DNA of 64,000 bases from assembly GCF_010993965.1 (NCBI RefSeq), contig NZ_WIXM01000014.1, forward strand, positions 1-64,000. The letters are read 5' to 3'. Below the pieces are notes generated by a model. It made no database searches, was not told the origin of the DNA, and worked only from the letters and a program-made list of their open reading frames with translations. Position 1 is the stretch's first letter. Every line of letters begins with the position of its first letter. The position numbers were made by a program, and so were the translations under genes. This DNA is from Gracilibacillus sp. YIM 98692. GTDB lineage: Bacteria; Bacillota; Bacilli; Bacillales; Amphibacillaceae. Shown here one piece after another: positions 17,882-27,417 of the stretch.

Positions 17882-18778
17882 TTAATTCTTTACAGTTTTT
17901 TTATTATTCTTTTGGAAAACAGTTAAAAACGAAGAATTAATAACGAAGATAATGCCGATAGCTTGTAAAACATTTAGCGCATCTCCAAAGATCAGTACAC
18001 CAACTAAAACGGCCACAATGGGTTCCATGGCTCCTAGAATAGCAGCTTTACTTGATTCAATATATGCTAAACCAAAAGTATATAACGTATAGGCTAATAT
18101 AGTCGATATAACGGCAATACCAAAGAGGTTTAGCCATACATCAAATGAGTGGAAAGCGGCCGTTTTATTCCATAAACCACTAGTAGGCAAAATAAAAAGA
18201 CTTCCCATCATTAAGGCATATACTGTAATCGTTAGTGGATGATAATACCAGCTAACAAATTTTCCTATAATACTATAAAGTGCACAGAAAAACGCAGATA
18301 GTAATCCTAAGATAATACTGATAAAAGGTATGGTGACATTGCCTATCGGTATTAATTGAATCGCAAGTGAACATCCGATGAAGGTAAGAATGAGTGAAAG
18401 GATTTTTGTTCGATTAATCTGTTCTTTAAAAATAAATTTTGATAAAGTCGCAACAAACACTGGAGCAGTGTATAGCAAAACAACGGCTATCGATAACGAG
18501 GTCTGTTCCATCACAGTGAAATAACACCAGTTAAAAATAACGATGCTGACAAAACCTAAGCCGATAAAATGAGGAATATGTTTGATATGGATACGTAAAT
18601 ACTGTCTGGCAATTAAACTCATGAAGACGACCAGAATAATAGTGGAGCTTGTAAGTCGTGCAGCTACTATCTCCCATGCTGTAAAACCGTGATTATATAA
18701 TGACTCTACAAACAATCCTGTTAATCCCCAAAAGCTTGCGCCTAAAATCGTAATGAGGTAAGCGAAATAATTCTTCAT
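17882..18778 (-). CDS. EamA/DMT-family transporter
   Basis: The 298-residue protein has ten predicted transmembrane helices in two EamA repeats, beginning MKNYFAYLITILGASFWG. It has the usual length for the drug/metabolite transporter family and the GAMEPIVAVLVG motif in the second half (about residue 246). Such proteins export amino acids, nucleotides or drugs; the substrate is not evident. Upstream on the minus strand, gaaggtg precedes the ATG. It is a single gene, convergent with the MFS gene. Confidence 0.85.
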   Translation of the reverse strand: MKNYFAYLITILGASFWGLTGLFVESLYNHGFTAWEIVAARLTSSTIILVVFMSLIARQYLRIHIKHIPHFIGLGFVSIVIFNWCYFTVMEQTSLSIAVVLLYTAPVFVATLSKFIFKEQINRTKILSLILTFIGCSLAIQLIPIGNVTIPFISIILGLLSAFFCALYSIIGKFVSWYYHPLTITVYALMMGSLFILPTSGLWNKTAAFHSFDVWLNLFGIAVISTILAYTLYTFGLAYIESSKAAILGAMEPIVAVLVGVLIFGDALNVLQAIGIIFVINSSFLTVFQKNNKKTVKN

Positions 18779-19154
18779 ACTTACACCTTCTTTTCTCTCT
18801 CTATTTTCAAAGGTTTCCGCAAAGAATATTGATTATGTTATTTTAGTGAATCTAGTTAGCATTAAGTATTGGAATTATAACATAATGAATGAACAAGTAA
18901 ACCTATTGCCTATTATTTACAAAAGTTTTACAATCAAATATTTGCACTAACCTTTTTATTCACGAAAAATCGATACATACAGATTCATATCGCTTACTTT
19001 AATTTCAAAAAACATTTAATAGTAATAAAAGCTGTTAAGCAAAATAGAATCGATTTATCATAATAATCATAATAAAAATGTTAGCGTTTTATTCATGGTG
19101 GATAAAACGGAAAGCAGCACGAATCAACTAAAATATTATCCAGAAATGGAGCGG
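18779..19154. other. Intergenic region between exporter and malic enzyme
   Basis: This AT-rich divergent region must hold promoters for both flanking genes. I see no clear consensus promoter, operator or RNA gene in it. The MalR target expected in front of the malic enzyme gene cannot be recognised by eye. Confidence 0.45.
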
Positions 19155-19160
19155 ATGATG

Positions 19161-20354
19161 ATGAGTACATTACGTGATAAAGCGTTGCAAATGCATCGAG
19201 ACCACCAAGGGAAATTAGGTGTAACAGCGAAAGTACCTGTGGAAAATGCTCACGACCTTAGTCTAGCTTATTCACCAGGAGTAGCAGAGCCATGTAAAGA
19301 TATCTATGCAGACAGTAGTAAGGTATTTGAATATACAATGAAAGGAAATACGGTAGCGATAGTGTCGGATGGATCGGCTGTATTAGGTCTTGGCAATATT
19401 GGACCAGAAGCTGCTTTACCGGTATTAGAAGGAAAAGGGGTATTGTTTAAAAGTTTCGCGAATATTGATGCCTTTCCAATTAGTCTGAACACCAATAAAA
19501 TAGACGAAATAATTGAAACAGTAAAACGAATGGAACCAACTTTTGGTGGAGTTAATTTAGAAGATATCTCTGCACCAAGATGTTTTGAAATAGAAGAACG
19601 ATTAAAACAAGAGACGAATATCCCTATATTTCATGATGATCAGCACGGCACTGCTATTGTAACCGTTGCTGGACTAGTAAATGCTTTAAAGCTTGTTGAT
19701 AAAAAAATGGAAGATGTAAAAGTGGTGATCAACGGAGCTGGAGCAGCTGGTATAGCAATCGTCCATTTGCTGAATCGCTTTGGCGTTCAAGATATTATTT
19801 TATGTGATTCCAAAGGCTCTATTTTCGAAGGGCGTACTTATGGGATGAATCCAATCAAAGAGGATATAGCCAAAGTGACCAATCGAAATAGAATAGAGGG
19901 AGATTTACAAGAGGTGGTCAAAGATACGGATGTATTTATCGGTGTATCGGTAGCAGATGCGCTGACAAAAGAAATGGTGTTAACCATGAGAGAGGATGCG
20001 ATTATCTTTGCGATGGCTAATCCGAATCCTGAAATTACACCAGAAGATGCAAAAGAAGTGGGAGCAAGAGTTATCGGCACGGGTCGTTCTGATTACCCGA
20101 ATCAAGTTAATAATGTGCTAGCCTTTCCAGGAATTTTTAGAGGTGCCTTAGATGTACAAGCGACACATATAAATGAACAAATGAAAAAGGCTGCTGTACT
20201 TGCGATCGCTTCTTTAATTTCAGAAGATCAACTCTCAGAAAATTATGTGATACCAGCACCATTTGATGAACGAGTAGCACCTGCTGTTGCATCAGCAGTT
20301 GCAGATGCAGCAATGGAATCAGGAGTCGCAAGAAAAATATTGGTACATCAATAA
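19161..20354 (+). CDS. NAD(P)-dependent malic enzyme (YtsJ-like)
   Basis: Malate dehydrogenase (oxaloacetate-decarboxylating) converts malate to pyruvate, CO2 and NAD(P)H. The sequence matches the short bacterial form. Visible segments are LSLAYSPGVAEPCKDIY (about residues 33-49), LFKSFANIDAFPI, NLEDISAPRCFEIE, the metal-binding HDDQHGTAIV, the nucleotide motif VVINGAGAAGIAIV, and AMANPNPEI. The start is placed at one of three consecutive ATG codons (19155-19161) after tggagcgg, giving MSTLRDKALQMH, which lines up with the family. A longer frame from 19095 has no ribosome binding site. It stands just before the malate sensor kinase and with maeN forms a malate-use module. Confidence 0.9.
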   Translation: MSTLRDKALQMHRDHQGKLGVTAKVPVENAHDLSLAYSPGVAEPCKDIYADSSKVFEYTMKGNTVAIVSDGSAVLGLGNIGPEAALPVLEGKGVLFKSFANIDAFPISLNTNKIDEIIETVKRMEPTFGGVNLEDISAPRCFEIEERLKQETNIPIFHDDQHGTAIVTVAGLVNALKLVDKKMEDVKVVINGAGAAGIAIVHLLNRFGVQDIILCDSKGSIFEGRTYGMNPIKEDIAKVTNRNRIEGDLQEVVKDTDVFIGVSVADALTKEMVLTMREDAIIFAMANPNPEITPEDAKEVGARVIGTGRSDYPNQVNNVLAFPGIFRGALDVQATHINEQMKKAAVLAIASLISEDQLSENYVIPAPFDERVAPAVASAVADAAMESGVARKILVHQ

Positions 20355-20384
20355 AGTTTTAAGAGTAAGGAAAGATTGATTTTT

Positions 20385-20421
20385 AAAAAAGTCGACTGTC
20401 ATGGGTGCAGTCGACTTTTTC
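20385..20421 (+). terminator. Terminator after malic enzyme gene
   Basis: Stem AAAGTCGACTG / CAGTCGACTTT with a T run. It separates the enzyme from the two-component genes. Confidence 0.88.
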
Positions 20422-20489
20422 CATTTGAGAGTTTCTTCTAATGTAAAGATTTCTGCTATAATGCAAGATAAGAAATGAGGTGGTTCGAA

Positions 20490-22076
20490 TTGAAAGTACG
20501 TTTCAAATTAAGTGCTATTATTACCATATTTGTATGTATCGTTGTGCTAGTATCTTTACTCATAACGGATCTTTTAATAAGTGACACAACAAGTGAGAGA
20601 ATTCAAAATAATCAAGAAGAAAAAGCGCAAATTGTATCTAGGACAGTGGCTGAATCTAGGATAGTAAAGCAAGGATTACAGAATGAAGTTTCAGATAATA
20701 TCCAATCATATACGAGTGAGATTCAATCTATTACGGAGATGATGTTCGTCGTTGTAATGGATATGGAAGGGATTCGGTACTCACACCCAAATCGAAATAG
20801 AATCGGGGAGAAGTTTGCAGGTGGTGATGAGAAGAGAGTGTTACAGGGGGAAGAATATGTCTCTACTTCTAAGGGTACGCTCGGTGATTCCTTACGAGCA
20901 TTCACACCAGTCTATGATAACAGTGGAAATCAAATAGGTGCTGTTGCCGTAGGAATATCCTTAGGAAACATTCAGCAAGCTCTTACCCAAGGGCACCATA
21001 ATATTATAAAAGGAACGGTGTACGGTATTTTAGTTGGCATGATAGGAGCCCTTTTACTAGCTAAATATATTAAAAGGATGTTATTCGGACTAGAGCCTTA
21101 TGAAATATCGAAACTTCTAAAAGAACGAAGTACGATGTTACAGTCTGTTCATGAAGGGATACTAGCAGTAGATGAAAACTTGCATATAACGTTAGTGAAC
21201 AAATCAGCCCTCCGCATATTTAAAAAGGCAGGGCTAACTGATAATCCAATTGGAAAAGAAATATCCGAGTATATGCCAAACTCCAAATTAGCCCGAGTGA
21301 TCGAAACAGGACAATCAGAACGGAATGAAGAATTAGATTTAAATGGTGTATCGATATTAACCAATCGCGAGCCATTGATCGTTAATAATCAAACCATTGG
21401 TGCCATATCCACCTTTAGAGACAAGACTGAAGTCAATCAACTTGCGAAACAACTAACAGGCATTCGCACTTATGTCGAGGCTCTTCGTGCACAATCTCAC
21501 GAATTTATGAATCGTCTGCATGTTATACTAGGGATGGTCCAAATGGAAGCCTACGATGAATTGGAAGAATTTATTCGGAAAATAATTGATCATAAGAACC
21601 ATGAAACATCCATGATTACCAATAGCATAAAAGATCCAGTAATAGCCGGTTTTCTAATGGGAAAATTAAGCTATGCTAGAGAAGAAAATGTAGAATTAGT
21701 CGTCACACCAGATTCCCAAATGAAAGACCCATTAAGCGTAGAGATGAGCCAAGAACTTATCACTATTATCGGCAATTTAATAGATAATGCAATCGAAGCA
21801 CTTTCCGATAGTGAAGAAAAAAGGATAGAGCTAACATTAAAAGGAGATAATGAGAAATTATCGTTAGAAGTTCTGGACACAGGTCCAGGAATTCCAAATA
21901 TAGAAAAGATCTTCCAAAAAGGTTTCTCGACCAAAGGTTCAGATAGAGGGTTTGGCCTATACTTAACAAAGCAGAGTGTAGATAAATTAAATGGAGAAAT
22001 AGATGTCATAAGTTATGAAAATGGTACGAATTTTAAGGTTTTTGTAAAAATGGAAGAAGGGATAGAAAATGATTAA
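20490..22076 (+). CDS. malK: Malate sensor kinase, MalK/CitA-DcuS family
   Basis: From a TTG start at 20490, 7 bases after GAGGTGG (20477-20483), the protein has 528 residues. The ATG at 20475 overlaps that site and is less likely. It has an N-terminal helix, an extracytoplasmic PASc domain (about residues 33-170, with MEGIRYSHPNRNRIGEKF and AVAVGIS), a second helix, a cytoplasmic PAS domain, the phospho-acceptor in AQSHEFMNRLHV (His337) and a HATPase domain with DTGPGIPN and GFGLYLTK. This is the dicarboxylate/tricarboxylate-sensing family. The partner is MalR directly downstream and the likely ligand is malate. The gene overlaps malR by 8 bases. Confidence 0.87.
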   Translation: MKVRFKLSAIITIFVCIVVLVSLLITDLLISDTTSERIQNNQEEKAQIVSRTVAESRIVKQGLQNEVSDNIQSYTSEIQSITEMMFVVVMDMEGIRYSHPNRNRIGEKFAGGDEKRVLQGEEYVSTSKGTLGDSLRAFTPVYDNSGNQIGAVAVGISLGNIQQALTQGHHNIIKGTVYGILVGMIGALLLAKYIKRMLFGLEPYEISKLLKERSTMLQSVHEGILAVDENLHITLVNKSALRIFKKAGLTDNPIGKEISEYMPNSKLARVIETGQSERNEELDLNGVSILTNREPLIVNNQTIGAISTFRDKTEVNQLAKQLTGIRTYVEALRAQSHEFMNRLHVILGMVQMEAYDELEEFIRKIIDHKNHETSMITNSIKDPVIAGFLMGKLSYAREENVELVVTPDSQMKDPLSVEMSQELITIIGNLIDNAIEALSDSEEKRIELTLKGDNEKLSLEVLDTGPGIPNIEKIFQKGFSTKGSDRGFGLYLTKQSVDKLNGEIDVISYENGTNFKVFVKMEEGIEND

Positions 22077-22773
22077 CGTTTTAATAGTAGAAGATGACCC
22101 AATGGTCGCAGAATTTAATAAGCGTTACTTAAGTAAAGTGGATGGGTTTCAAGTGATTGAAATTGTCCATTCCGTTGATGAAGCAGCAAAAGTGATGGAA
22201 AGGGAAGACATTCAGTTAATGTTACTGGATGTTTATATGCCAGGAAAAAATGGGATAGAATTACTTTCTATGGTCAGAGAAAAGAATTTGCCGATCGATG
22301 TTATTTTAATAACCGCTGCTTCAGATGTGGATAAAATACAATCGGCCTTACATTATGGTGCGGTAGATTATTTAATTAAGCCGTTTGAATTTACTCGGTT
22401 TAAACAGGCCTTGTTACGATATAAAGAGAAATCAGAAGTACTAAAACAAAAGGAAAATTTAGATCAGAAGGAATTAGATCAAACATTATGGAGCACAGAT
22501 AAAGAAAAGATGAAAGAGCCAAAAGCCCTGCCAAAAGGTCTGACAAAAAGCACTTTGCTTATCATTATGGATACAATTAAAGAAAAAAAGTCTTTTTCTA
22601 CAGATGAGATCTCAGAAATCACTAATATATCAAGAGTGTCTGTGCGGAAATATCTGATGTTTCTAGTAGAAATCGAGGTACTGGAAGAAACACTCGTATA
22701 CGGGATTGGCAGACCTGTGTACCGTTATTCCTATCAAGGAAATACAGAAGCTTTAGATCCATATCTTACATGA
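22069..22773 (+). CDS. malR: Response regulator MalR, CitB family
   Basis: The 234-residue regulator has a receiver domain (Glu8/Asp9/Asp10, phospho-acceptor Asp54 in LLDVYMPGKNG, Lys104 in LIKPF) and a C-terminal helix-turn-helix of CitB/DcuR type (about residues 178-210, FSTDEISEITNISRVSVRKYLMFL). It overlaps the kinase gene and ends at a terminator. By analogy to B. subtilis it should activate maeN, 340 bases downstream, and perhaps the malic enzyme gene, when malate is present. Confidence 0.88.
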   Translation: MINVLIVEDDPMVAEFNKRYLSKVDGFQVIEIVHSVDEAAKVMEREDIQLMLLDVYMPGKNGIELLSMVREKNLPIDVILITAASDVDKIQSALHYGAVDYLIKPFEFTRFKQALLRYKEKSEVLKQKENLDQKELDQTLWSTDKEKMKEPKALPKGLTKSTLLIIMDTIKEKKSFSTDEISEITNISRVSVRKYLMFLVEIEVLEETLVYGIGRPVYRYSYQGNTEALDPYLT

Positions 22774-22806
22774 CTCAAAAACGAAATGTTTTTGAGTCTT
22801 TTTTTT
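22772..22806 (+). terminator. Terminator after malR
   Basis: Perfect stem GACTCAAAAA / TTTTTGAGTC with a 7-base loop and a run of eight T. Confidence 0.92.
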
Positions 22807-22938
22807 ACCGTTTCAGCTGATAACGTGTTAAAGCTTGATAACATCCAATTCTTTTACTTTCTTTAATTACAAAAAGTATTCATTAATTACATAAGCTGTT
22901 TTAAATGTCGAAAATTTATTAAAATGAGGGCATGTCAC

Positions 22939-22952
22939 TGAAAACGATTACA
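22939..22952 (+). promoter_or_regulatory. CcpA cre site upstream of maeN
   Basis: TGAAAACGATTACA fits the cre consensus TGWAANCGNTNWCA at every position. It lies about 160 bases before the maeN start. CcpA control of malate uptake would agree with what is known in B. subtilis. Confidence 0.75.
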
Positions 22953-23115
22953 GATAAAGCTGTTTCTTGCTTATAGGAACCGAAAGTAATAAGGCTCCCA
23001 AGCACATTAAAATGATGGTTGAACAGGAATTGCCTAGCATGTGATGAAAACATAAAGAAAAAAATGTACACGTTTTACAAAAAAATTCTGAAAAGGGGAT
23101 AAGGAGGAAGTACTT

Positions 23116-24456
23116 ATGTCAAATGCAGCAAGAAGTTATGCGAATGAAGAGTTATCAAATAGAACGATAGAAACGAAAAAAGTCCGATCACTTCCATTAA
23201 ACAATCAAGTATCTATTTTTAATATACCAATTGTTTGGTTTTGTATATTTACAGCTATTACATTAATAAGTATGTACACAGGTAACTTACCAGGCGGAAT
23301 GATTGGAAGCCTATTAGTAATGATTGTGTTAGGCGAGTTGTTCGGCTGGGTTGGAGATCGATTACCGATTGTCAAAACGTATTTAGGCGGTGGGGCGATT
23401 ATAGCGATTTTTGGTTCCGCGTATATGGTTTATAGTGGACTCCTTCCAGAGACGATTACGACTTCTGTAACTGATTTTATGAAATCTGGTGGGTTTTTAA
23501 GCTTTTATATAGCTGCACTAATTACAGGTAGTATTCTAGGCATGAACTCAAAAATTCTTTTAAAAGTAGGATTGCGATATTTTCTTCCGATTGGCGGAGC
23601 GGTTCTAGGAGCAGTTGCTATTACAGGACTGATCGGTTATTTAGTTGGATTTACACTTCAAGAAGCGGTTTTAGTGATTGCGATGCCAATATTAGGCGGC
23701 GGCATGGGAGCTGGTGCTGTTCCAATGAGTCAAATCTATTCTGAATTATTAGGGAATGACCCAAGTTATTATATTTCCATGTTGGTTCCAGCTTTAGCAT
23801 TAGGAAATGTATTTGCCATTGTTTTGGCTAGTATATTAGATAAAATAGGCAATAAATATCCAGCATTATCTGGGAATGGTCAATTAATTAAAGGGTTTCA
23901 ATATAAAAAGCCTGATCTTCAATATGACATTCAAAAAATGGGAGCAGGATTATTAGCAGCATTAACCTTTTTTACGTTAGGAACTTTGCTAGGAGCAATC
24001 ATTCCATTACACCCTTATGCAATTATGATTATACTTGTAGCCGTTGCTAAAGTGGCAAATATTATGCCATCACCTGTAATCGAAGGCGCAAGCCAGTGGT
24101 ATCAGTTTGTAGCAAAAAATTGGACATTTGCTTTATTATTTGGCATTGGGGTTGCGTATACTGATTTAGGAACAGTATTAGAAGCACTGACTTTACAATA
24201 TATATTAACTGTTTTCGGAGTTATAGTAGGAGCCATTATAGGAGCAGGATTATTAGGTAAACTTGTTGGGTTTTATCCAATTGAAGCAGCCATAACAGCA
24301 GGATTATGTATGGCAAATATGGGAGGTACTGGTGATGTAGCGGTACTTTCTGCATCAAGACGAATGGAGCTTATGCCATTTGCACAGATTTCTTCCCGTT
24401 TAGGTGGAGCGCTTATTCTGTTATTAGCTGGTTTAATCATACCATTGTTTGTGTAA
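23116..24456 (+). CDS. maeN: Malate:Na+ symporter, 2-hydroxycarboxylate family
   Basis: A 446-residue membrane protein with about 11-13 hydrophobic segments. The family GGxG motifs appear as MPILGGGMGAGAVPMS (about residues 191-206) and again as MANMGGTGDVAVLSAS (about 400-415), the two re-entrant loops of CitS/MaeN transporters. It imports malate with sodium. The ribosome binding site is aaggagg before the ATG. Placed after malK-malR and behind a perfect cre site, it completes the uptake half of the malate module. Confidence 0.9.
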   Translation: MSNAARSYANEELSNRTIETKKVRSLPLNNQVSIFNIPIVWFCIFTAITLISMYTGNLPGGMIGSLLVMIVLGELFGWVGDRLPIVKTYLGGGAIIAIFGSAYMVYSGLLPETITTSVTDFMKSGGFLSFYIAALITGSILGMNSKILLKVGLRYFLPIGGAVLGAVAITGLIGYLVGFTLQEAVLVIAMPILGGGMGAGAVPMSQIYSELLGNDPSYYISMLVPALALGNVFAIVLASILDKIGNKYPALSGNGQLIKGFQYKKPDLQYDIQKMGAGLLAALTFFTLGTLLGAIIPLHPYAIMIILVAVAKVANIMPSPVIEGASQWYQFVAKNWTFALLFGIGVAYTDLGTVLEALTLQYILTVFGVIVGAIIGAGLLGKLVGFYPIEAAITAGLCMANMGGTGDVAVLSASRRMELMPFAQISSRLGGALILLLAGLIIPLFV

Positions 24457-24477
24457 AATTATATTTCTGTGATAAAA

Positions 24478-24532
24478 GAGAGGTCGATTCCAAACATCGT
24501 AACTATTGATTTGGGGTAGGCCTCTTTTTTTG
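24478..24532 (+). terminator. Probable terminator after maeN
   Basis: An imperfect stem (gagaggtc.../...ggcctc) is followed by a run of seven T. The middle of the stem is poorly paired. Confidence 0.6.
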
Positions 24533-24744
24533 TCCTAAGAACTGCGTCTATGCTACGAAACTTATGAAAGGGACACCAATTTATACCGTGAAAAAAAGGT
24601 CATGAACCTACCACTGTTGTAGTAGAGTTAGATGGCCGAGTTGAAATTTATCAATCTTTGAGAGAATGTTAATTACTGGTTGTAGCCTACCATTTTGGAA
24701 AGCGGACAAAAATAGATAAAAGAAAAAGTTTTTGTAAAACCCCC
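24533..24744. other. Intergenic stretch with possible decayed coding fragment
   Basis: Short open pieces in different plus-strand frames (for example PTTVVVELDGRVEIYQSLREC near 24610-24670) look like protein-coding remnants broken by stops. The family is not recognised. Nothing here looks functional. Confidence 0.3.
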
Positions 24745-24810
24745 TAGACAAATTGATCTAAAAACAGTATGATAATAACGAACTCATAAATGATAATAAT
24801 TTTCAATCTC
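24745..24810 (+). promoter_or_regulatory. Promoter and Fur box of iron-uptake gene
   Basis: TAGACA (24745-24750), 17 bases, TATGAT (24768-24773) form a promoter. Downstream, 24792-24810 matches the 19-base Fur consensus at 15 positions (GATAATAATTTTCAATCTC). Iron repression is likely. Confidence 0.7.
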
Positions 24811-24838
24811 AATAGTAACTTTTAGGGGGAATTACATA

Positions 24839-25825
24839 ATGAAGAAAATATATTTTATGTTATTACTTTCTCTTCTGTTTGTATTAGCAGCTTGTGGAGC
24901 AGAGGAAACAAATCCAGAATCAGATGAAGAACAACAAGAGCAAACAGAAGCGGATGCAGAAGGAGAAACAGAGGAACAGGAAGGTCAGAGTCAAGAGCGT
25001 GTGATCAGTCATGAAATGGGCGAAACTCCTATAACGGGTACACCTGAAAATATCGTAGTACTAGAATTTTCATATGTGGATGCACTAGCTGCACTAGACA
25101 TCTCACCAGTAGGAATTGCTGACGATAATGACAGTGAACGTATTATCGAGCCAATTAGTGAAAAAATCGATGATTATACATCAGTTGGTACAAGAAAACA
25201 GCCAAGCTTAGAAGTCATTTCTTCTCTACAACCTGATTTAATCATTGCAGATTTACAACGACATAAAGAGATTTACGATCAGCTCAATGATATAGCACCA
25301 ACGATTGTATTGGCGTCTCTATCAGCAGATTATCAAGGTATTTTAGATGGATTTGAAGTTATTGCTGAAGCTGTGGGCAAGGAAGAAAAAGGGGCCGAAG
25401 TAATGCAAGCTCATGATGAAAAAATGGAGGAACTTCGAGCACAAGTTCCTGAAGATGAAGAAAGAACTGTTCTTCCTGCTGTAGTAGCGAGCAGTGGATT
25501 CTTTGCACATGATGACAATTCCTATACGGGATCATTATTGGCATCCATTGGTTTAGATAATGCGATTAAAAGTGGAGATGAGCGCTATAACAAAATTAAT
25601 CTAGAGCAAGTAGTAGAGTTTAATCCTGACGTCATGTTTCATATGGTAGCTGGTGATGAAACAGTGGTGGATGAATGGGAAGAAAATGATTTATATCAAG
25701 GTATTAGCGCTGTAGAAAGTGATCAAGTATATGAAGTGAACCGTAATATGTGGTCACGCTTTAGAGGATTAATATCTTCGGAGCAAATTTTAGAAGATGC
25801 AATTGAGCATTTATATGGTGAATAA
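24839..25825 (+). CDS. Iron-siderophore/Fe-citrate binding lipoprotein (YfmC-like)
   Basis: A 328-residue lipoprotein with signal peptide and lipobox VLAAC (Cys19), an acidic Glu/Gln-rich linker (about 22-50) and a class III substrate-binding fold (ISHEMGETPITGTPENIVVLEFSYVDALAALDISPVGIADD onward). The segments VDALAALDISPVGIADDND and YTSVGTRKQPSLE resemble YfmC of B. subtilis, the Fe(III)-dicitrate binding protein. Related proteins bind hydroxamates such as schizokinen. It may therefore return the siderophore made at 4-11 kb, but this is inference. The permeases follow 575 bases later, beyond a hairpin and a repeat element. Confidence 0.85.
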   Translation: MKKIYFMLLLSLLFVLAACGAEETNPESDEEQQEQTEADAEGETEEQEGQSQERVISHEMGETPITGTPENIVVLEFSYVDALAALDISPVGIADDNDSERIIEPISEKIDDYTSVGTRKQPSLEVISSLQPDLIIADLQRHKEIYDQLNDIAPTIVLASLSADYQGILDGFEVIAEAVGKEEKGAEVMQAHDEKMEELRAQVPEDEERTVLPAVVASSGFFAHDDNSYTGSLLASIGLDNAIKSGDERYNKINLEQVVEFNPDVMFHMVAGDETVVDEWEENDLYQGISAVESDQVYEVNRNMWSRFRGLISSEQILEDAIEHLYGE

Positions 25826-25836
25826 TAAATAGTGAA

Positions 25837-25862
25837 AGCGAGGTAACTACCTCGCTTATTGC
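25837..25862 (+). terminator. Hairpin after binding-protein gene
   Basis: A 9-base perfect stem (AGCGAGGTA / TACCTCGCT) with a 2-base gap lies 11 bases past the stop codon. The downstream tract (tattgctatttta) is only moderately T-rich, so read-through to the permeases is possible. Confidence 0.6.
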
Positions 25863-25944
25863 TATTTTATTAATAACAGAAAGTATAAAAATAGTGCACA
25901 AAAAAATATAATACGCAATAAACCTAAAAAGCTTTCCTCTCACT

Positions 25945-26100
25945 CTGTTCACGATGAGTGCTTAATCGACGCTGCGGAAAAACACTCGCTTTCCGTGGGG
26001 ACGCTTCAGCCTCCTCGGAAGCAAAGGACGCTTCCTGCGGGTCTTCAGACTGTTCCTTTCCCAAAGGAGTCTCGCATTTTTCGCAGCTTAGAAAGCTTTA
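25945..26100. repeat. Dispersed palindromic repeat, copy 1
   Basis: A GC-richer block (GAGTGCTTAATCG at its start, CGCTTCAGCCTCCTCGG in the middle, GAGTCTCGC near the end) is largely self-complementary and bordered by AAAGCTTTC-type ends. The same blocks recur at 41885-42110 in opposite orientation and, shortened, at 56345-56430. It is non-coding and looks like a MITE-like element. Confidence 0.75.
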
Positions 26101-26190
26101 CTATTCTATAAAGAAGGAGTTCTCGAAATGTTGATTACATGGGCTTCCTTCTTTTATACATTAGACCATTACTATCAGCGTAGACAACAT

Positions 26191-26235
26191 ACGTAGACTC
26201 CCGCGGAAAGCGAAGTTTGTTGCCGGAGCGTCATA
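26191..26235. repeat. Partial repeat fragment
   Basis: GTAGACTCCCGCGGAAAGCGA and the following ttgttgccggagcg resemble the GAGACTCCTGCGGGAAAGCGA core of copy 3. It looks like a second, partial copy next to copy 1. Confidence 0.5.
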
Positions 26236-26400
26236 ATAGCAGCACCAAAAATGAGCGAGATATAGGTGCACTCCATTTACTTTTCACTATTGCGAAGTTT
26301 GGTTCTGATGAGAATTAGTTCATGTAAGATAAAGGCGGCTAATATCGGACTGGTTTTGCCCGATTTTTCTTACGAGATATTAATGACAAGGTGTGTTGTG

Positions 26401-27417
26401 ATGCAAGATCAAAATGCGAATATAAATGATAAACGTGTACAAAAACGTATTACTGTATTTTTTATAGGTATTATACTTCTTATCATTGGTTTCTTTTTTA
26501 GCTTGAGTGTCGGTTCGTCAACCATTGAATTTCAAACGGTGCTTCGTTCCTTATTTTTTAATATAGAAACACAAGATGCTAAAATCATTCAAGACCTTCG
26601 TTTGCCACGAGCAATTATCGGTGCCGTTGTCGGCGCTAACTTGGCGATGGCTGGTGCAATTATGCAGGCGATGACCAAAAACCCATTAGCATCTCCTCAA
26701 GTATTTGGAATTAATGCTGGTGCATCTTTGATGGTAGTGATTGGAGTTGTATTAATGCCTCATTTCTCACCATCTTTTTTGGTTGCTTTTGCTTTTATTG
26801 GTGCTGCTTTAGGAGGTGCCGTCGTATATTATTTAGCATCATCGGGGGGAATGACGCCAGTAAAGTTAGCACTTGCTGGTATAACCGTTCACTTATTTTT
26901 ATCTAGTATTACAGAAGGTCTAATCATTTTTCATGAGCATACAACAGAGGATATCCTTTTCTGGCTTGCTGGAGCTGTTGATGGGACAGTTTGGAGAGAT
27001 GTCAATATGATTTATCCTTGGTCATTGATCGGGATAGTGATGGGCTTATTGCTTTCTCGACAGCTGACGCTTTTAGGATTTGGAGATGAATTAGCGACAG
27101 GTCTTGGTCAAAAAATTGCTTTAACGCGTATATTGTCATCGGTCACTGTTATTCTTTTAGCAGGTTCATCTGTAGCAGTAGCCGGCCCAATCGGTTTTGT
27201 TGGACTCATTATTCCACATATTGCTCGTAAGTTGGTGGGGTTTGATTATCGATTAGTCATTCCAGCATCTGCTATATTTGGAGCGGTATTGTTAGTCAAT
27301 TCAGACGTACTATCACGTTTTATATCTTTTCCATCAGAATCGCCAGTAGGAATAGTCACGGCTTTAATTGGCGGACCTTTTTTCCTTTACATAGCTCGTA
27401 AAGGAGGTAAGGGTTGA
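26401..27417 (+). CDS. Iron-siderophore ABC permease, FecCD family (YfmD-like)
   Basis: A 338-residue permease with about ten helices. Signatures are RLPRAIIGAVVGANLAMAGAIMQ (about 71-93) and NPLASPQVFGINAGAS (about 97-112), and the EAA-like loop GLGQKIALTR. The ATG at 26401 follows aaggtg by seven bases and gives the family's normal length; an earlier in-frame start would add 45 unrelated residues. It overlaps the next gene by one base in TGATG. With the second permease it should form the membrane channel for the YfmC-like binding protein. Confidence 0.87.
   Translation: MQDQNANINDKRVQKRITVFFIGIILLIIGFFFSLSVGSSTIEFQTVLRSLFFNIETQDAKIIQDLRLPRAIIGAVVGANLAMAGAIMQAMTKNPLASPQVFGINAGASLMVVIGVVLMPHFSPSFLVAFAFIGAALGGAVVYYLASSGGMTPVKLALAGITVHLFLSSITEGLIIFHEHTTEDILFWLAGAVDGTVWRDVNMIYPWSLIGIVMGLLLSRQLTLLGFGDELATGLGQKIALTRILSSVTVILLAGSSVAVAGPIGFVGLIIPHIARKLVGFDYRLVIPASAIFGAVLLVNSDVLSRFISFPSESPVGIVTALIGGPFFLYIARKGGKG

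Noticed and set aside
24533-24744. Possible transposase or other gene remnant after maeN
   Set aside because: Fragments are short and I could not tie them to a family, so no named pseudogene is claimed.
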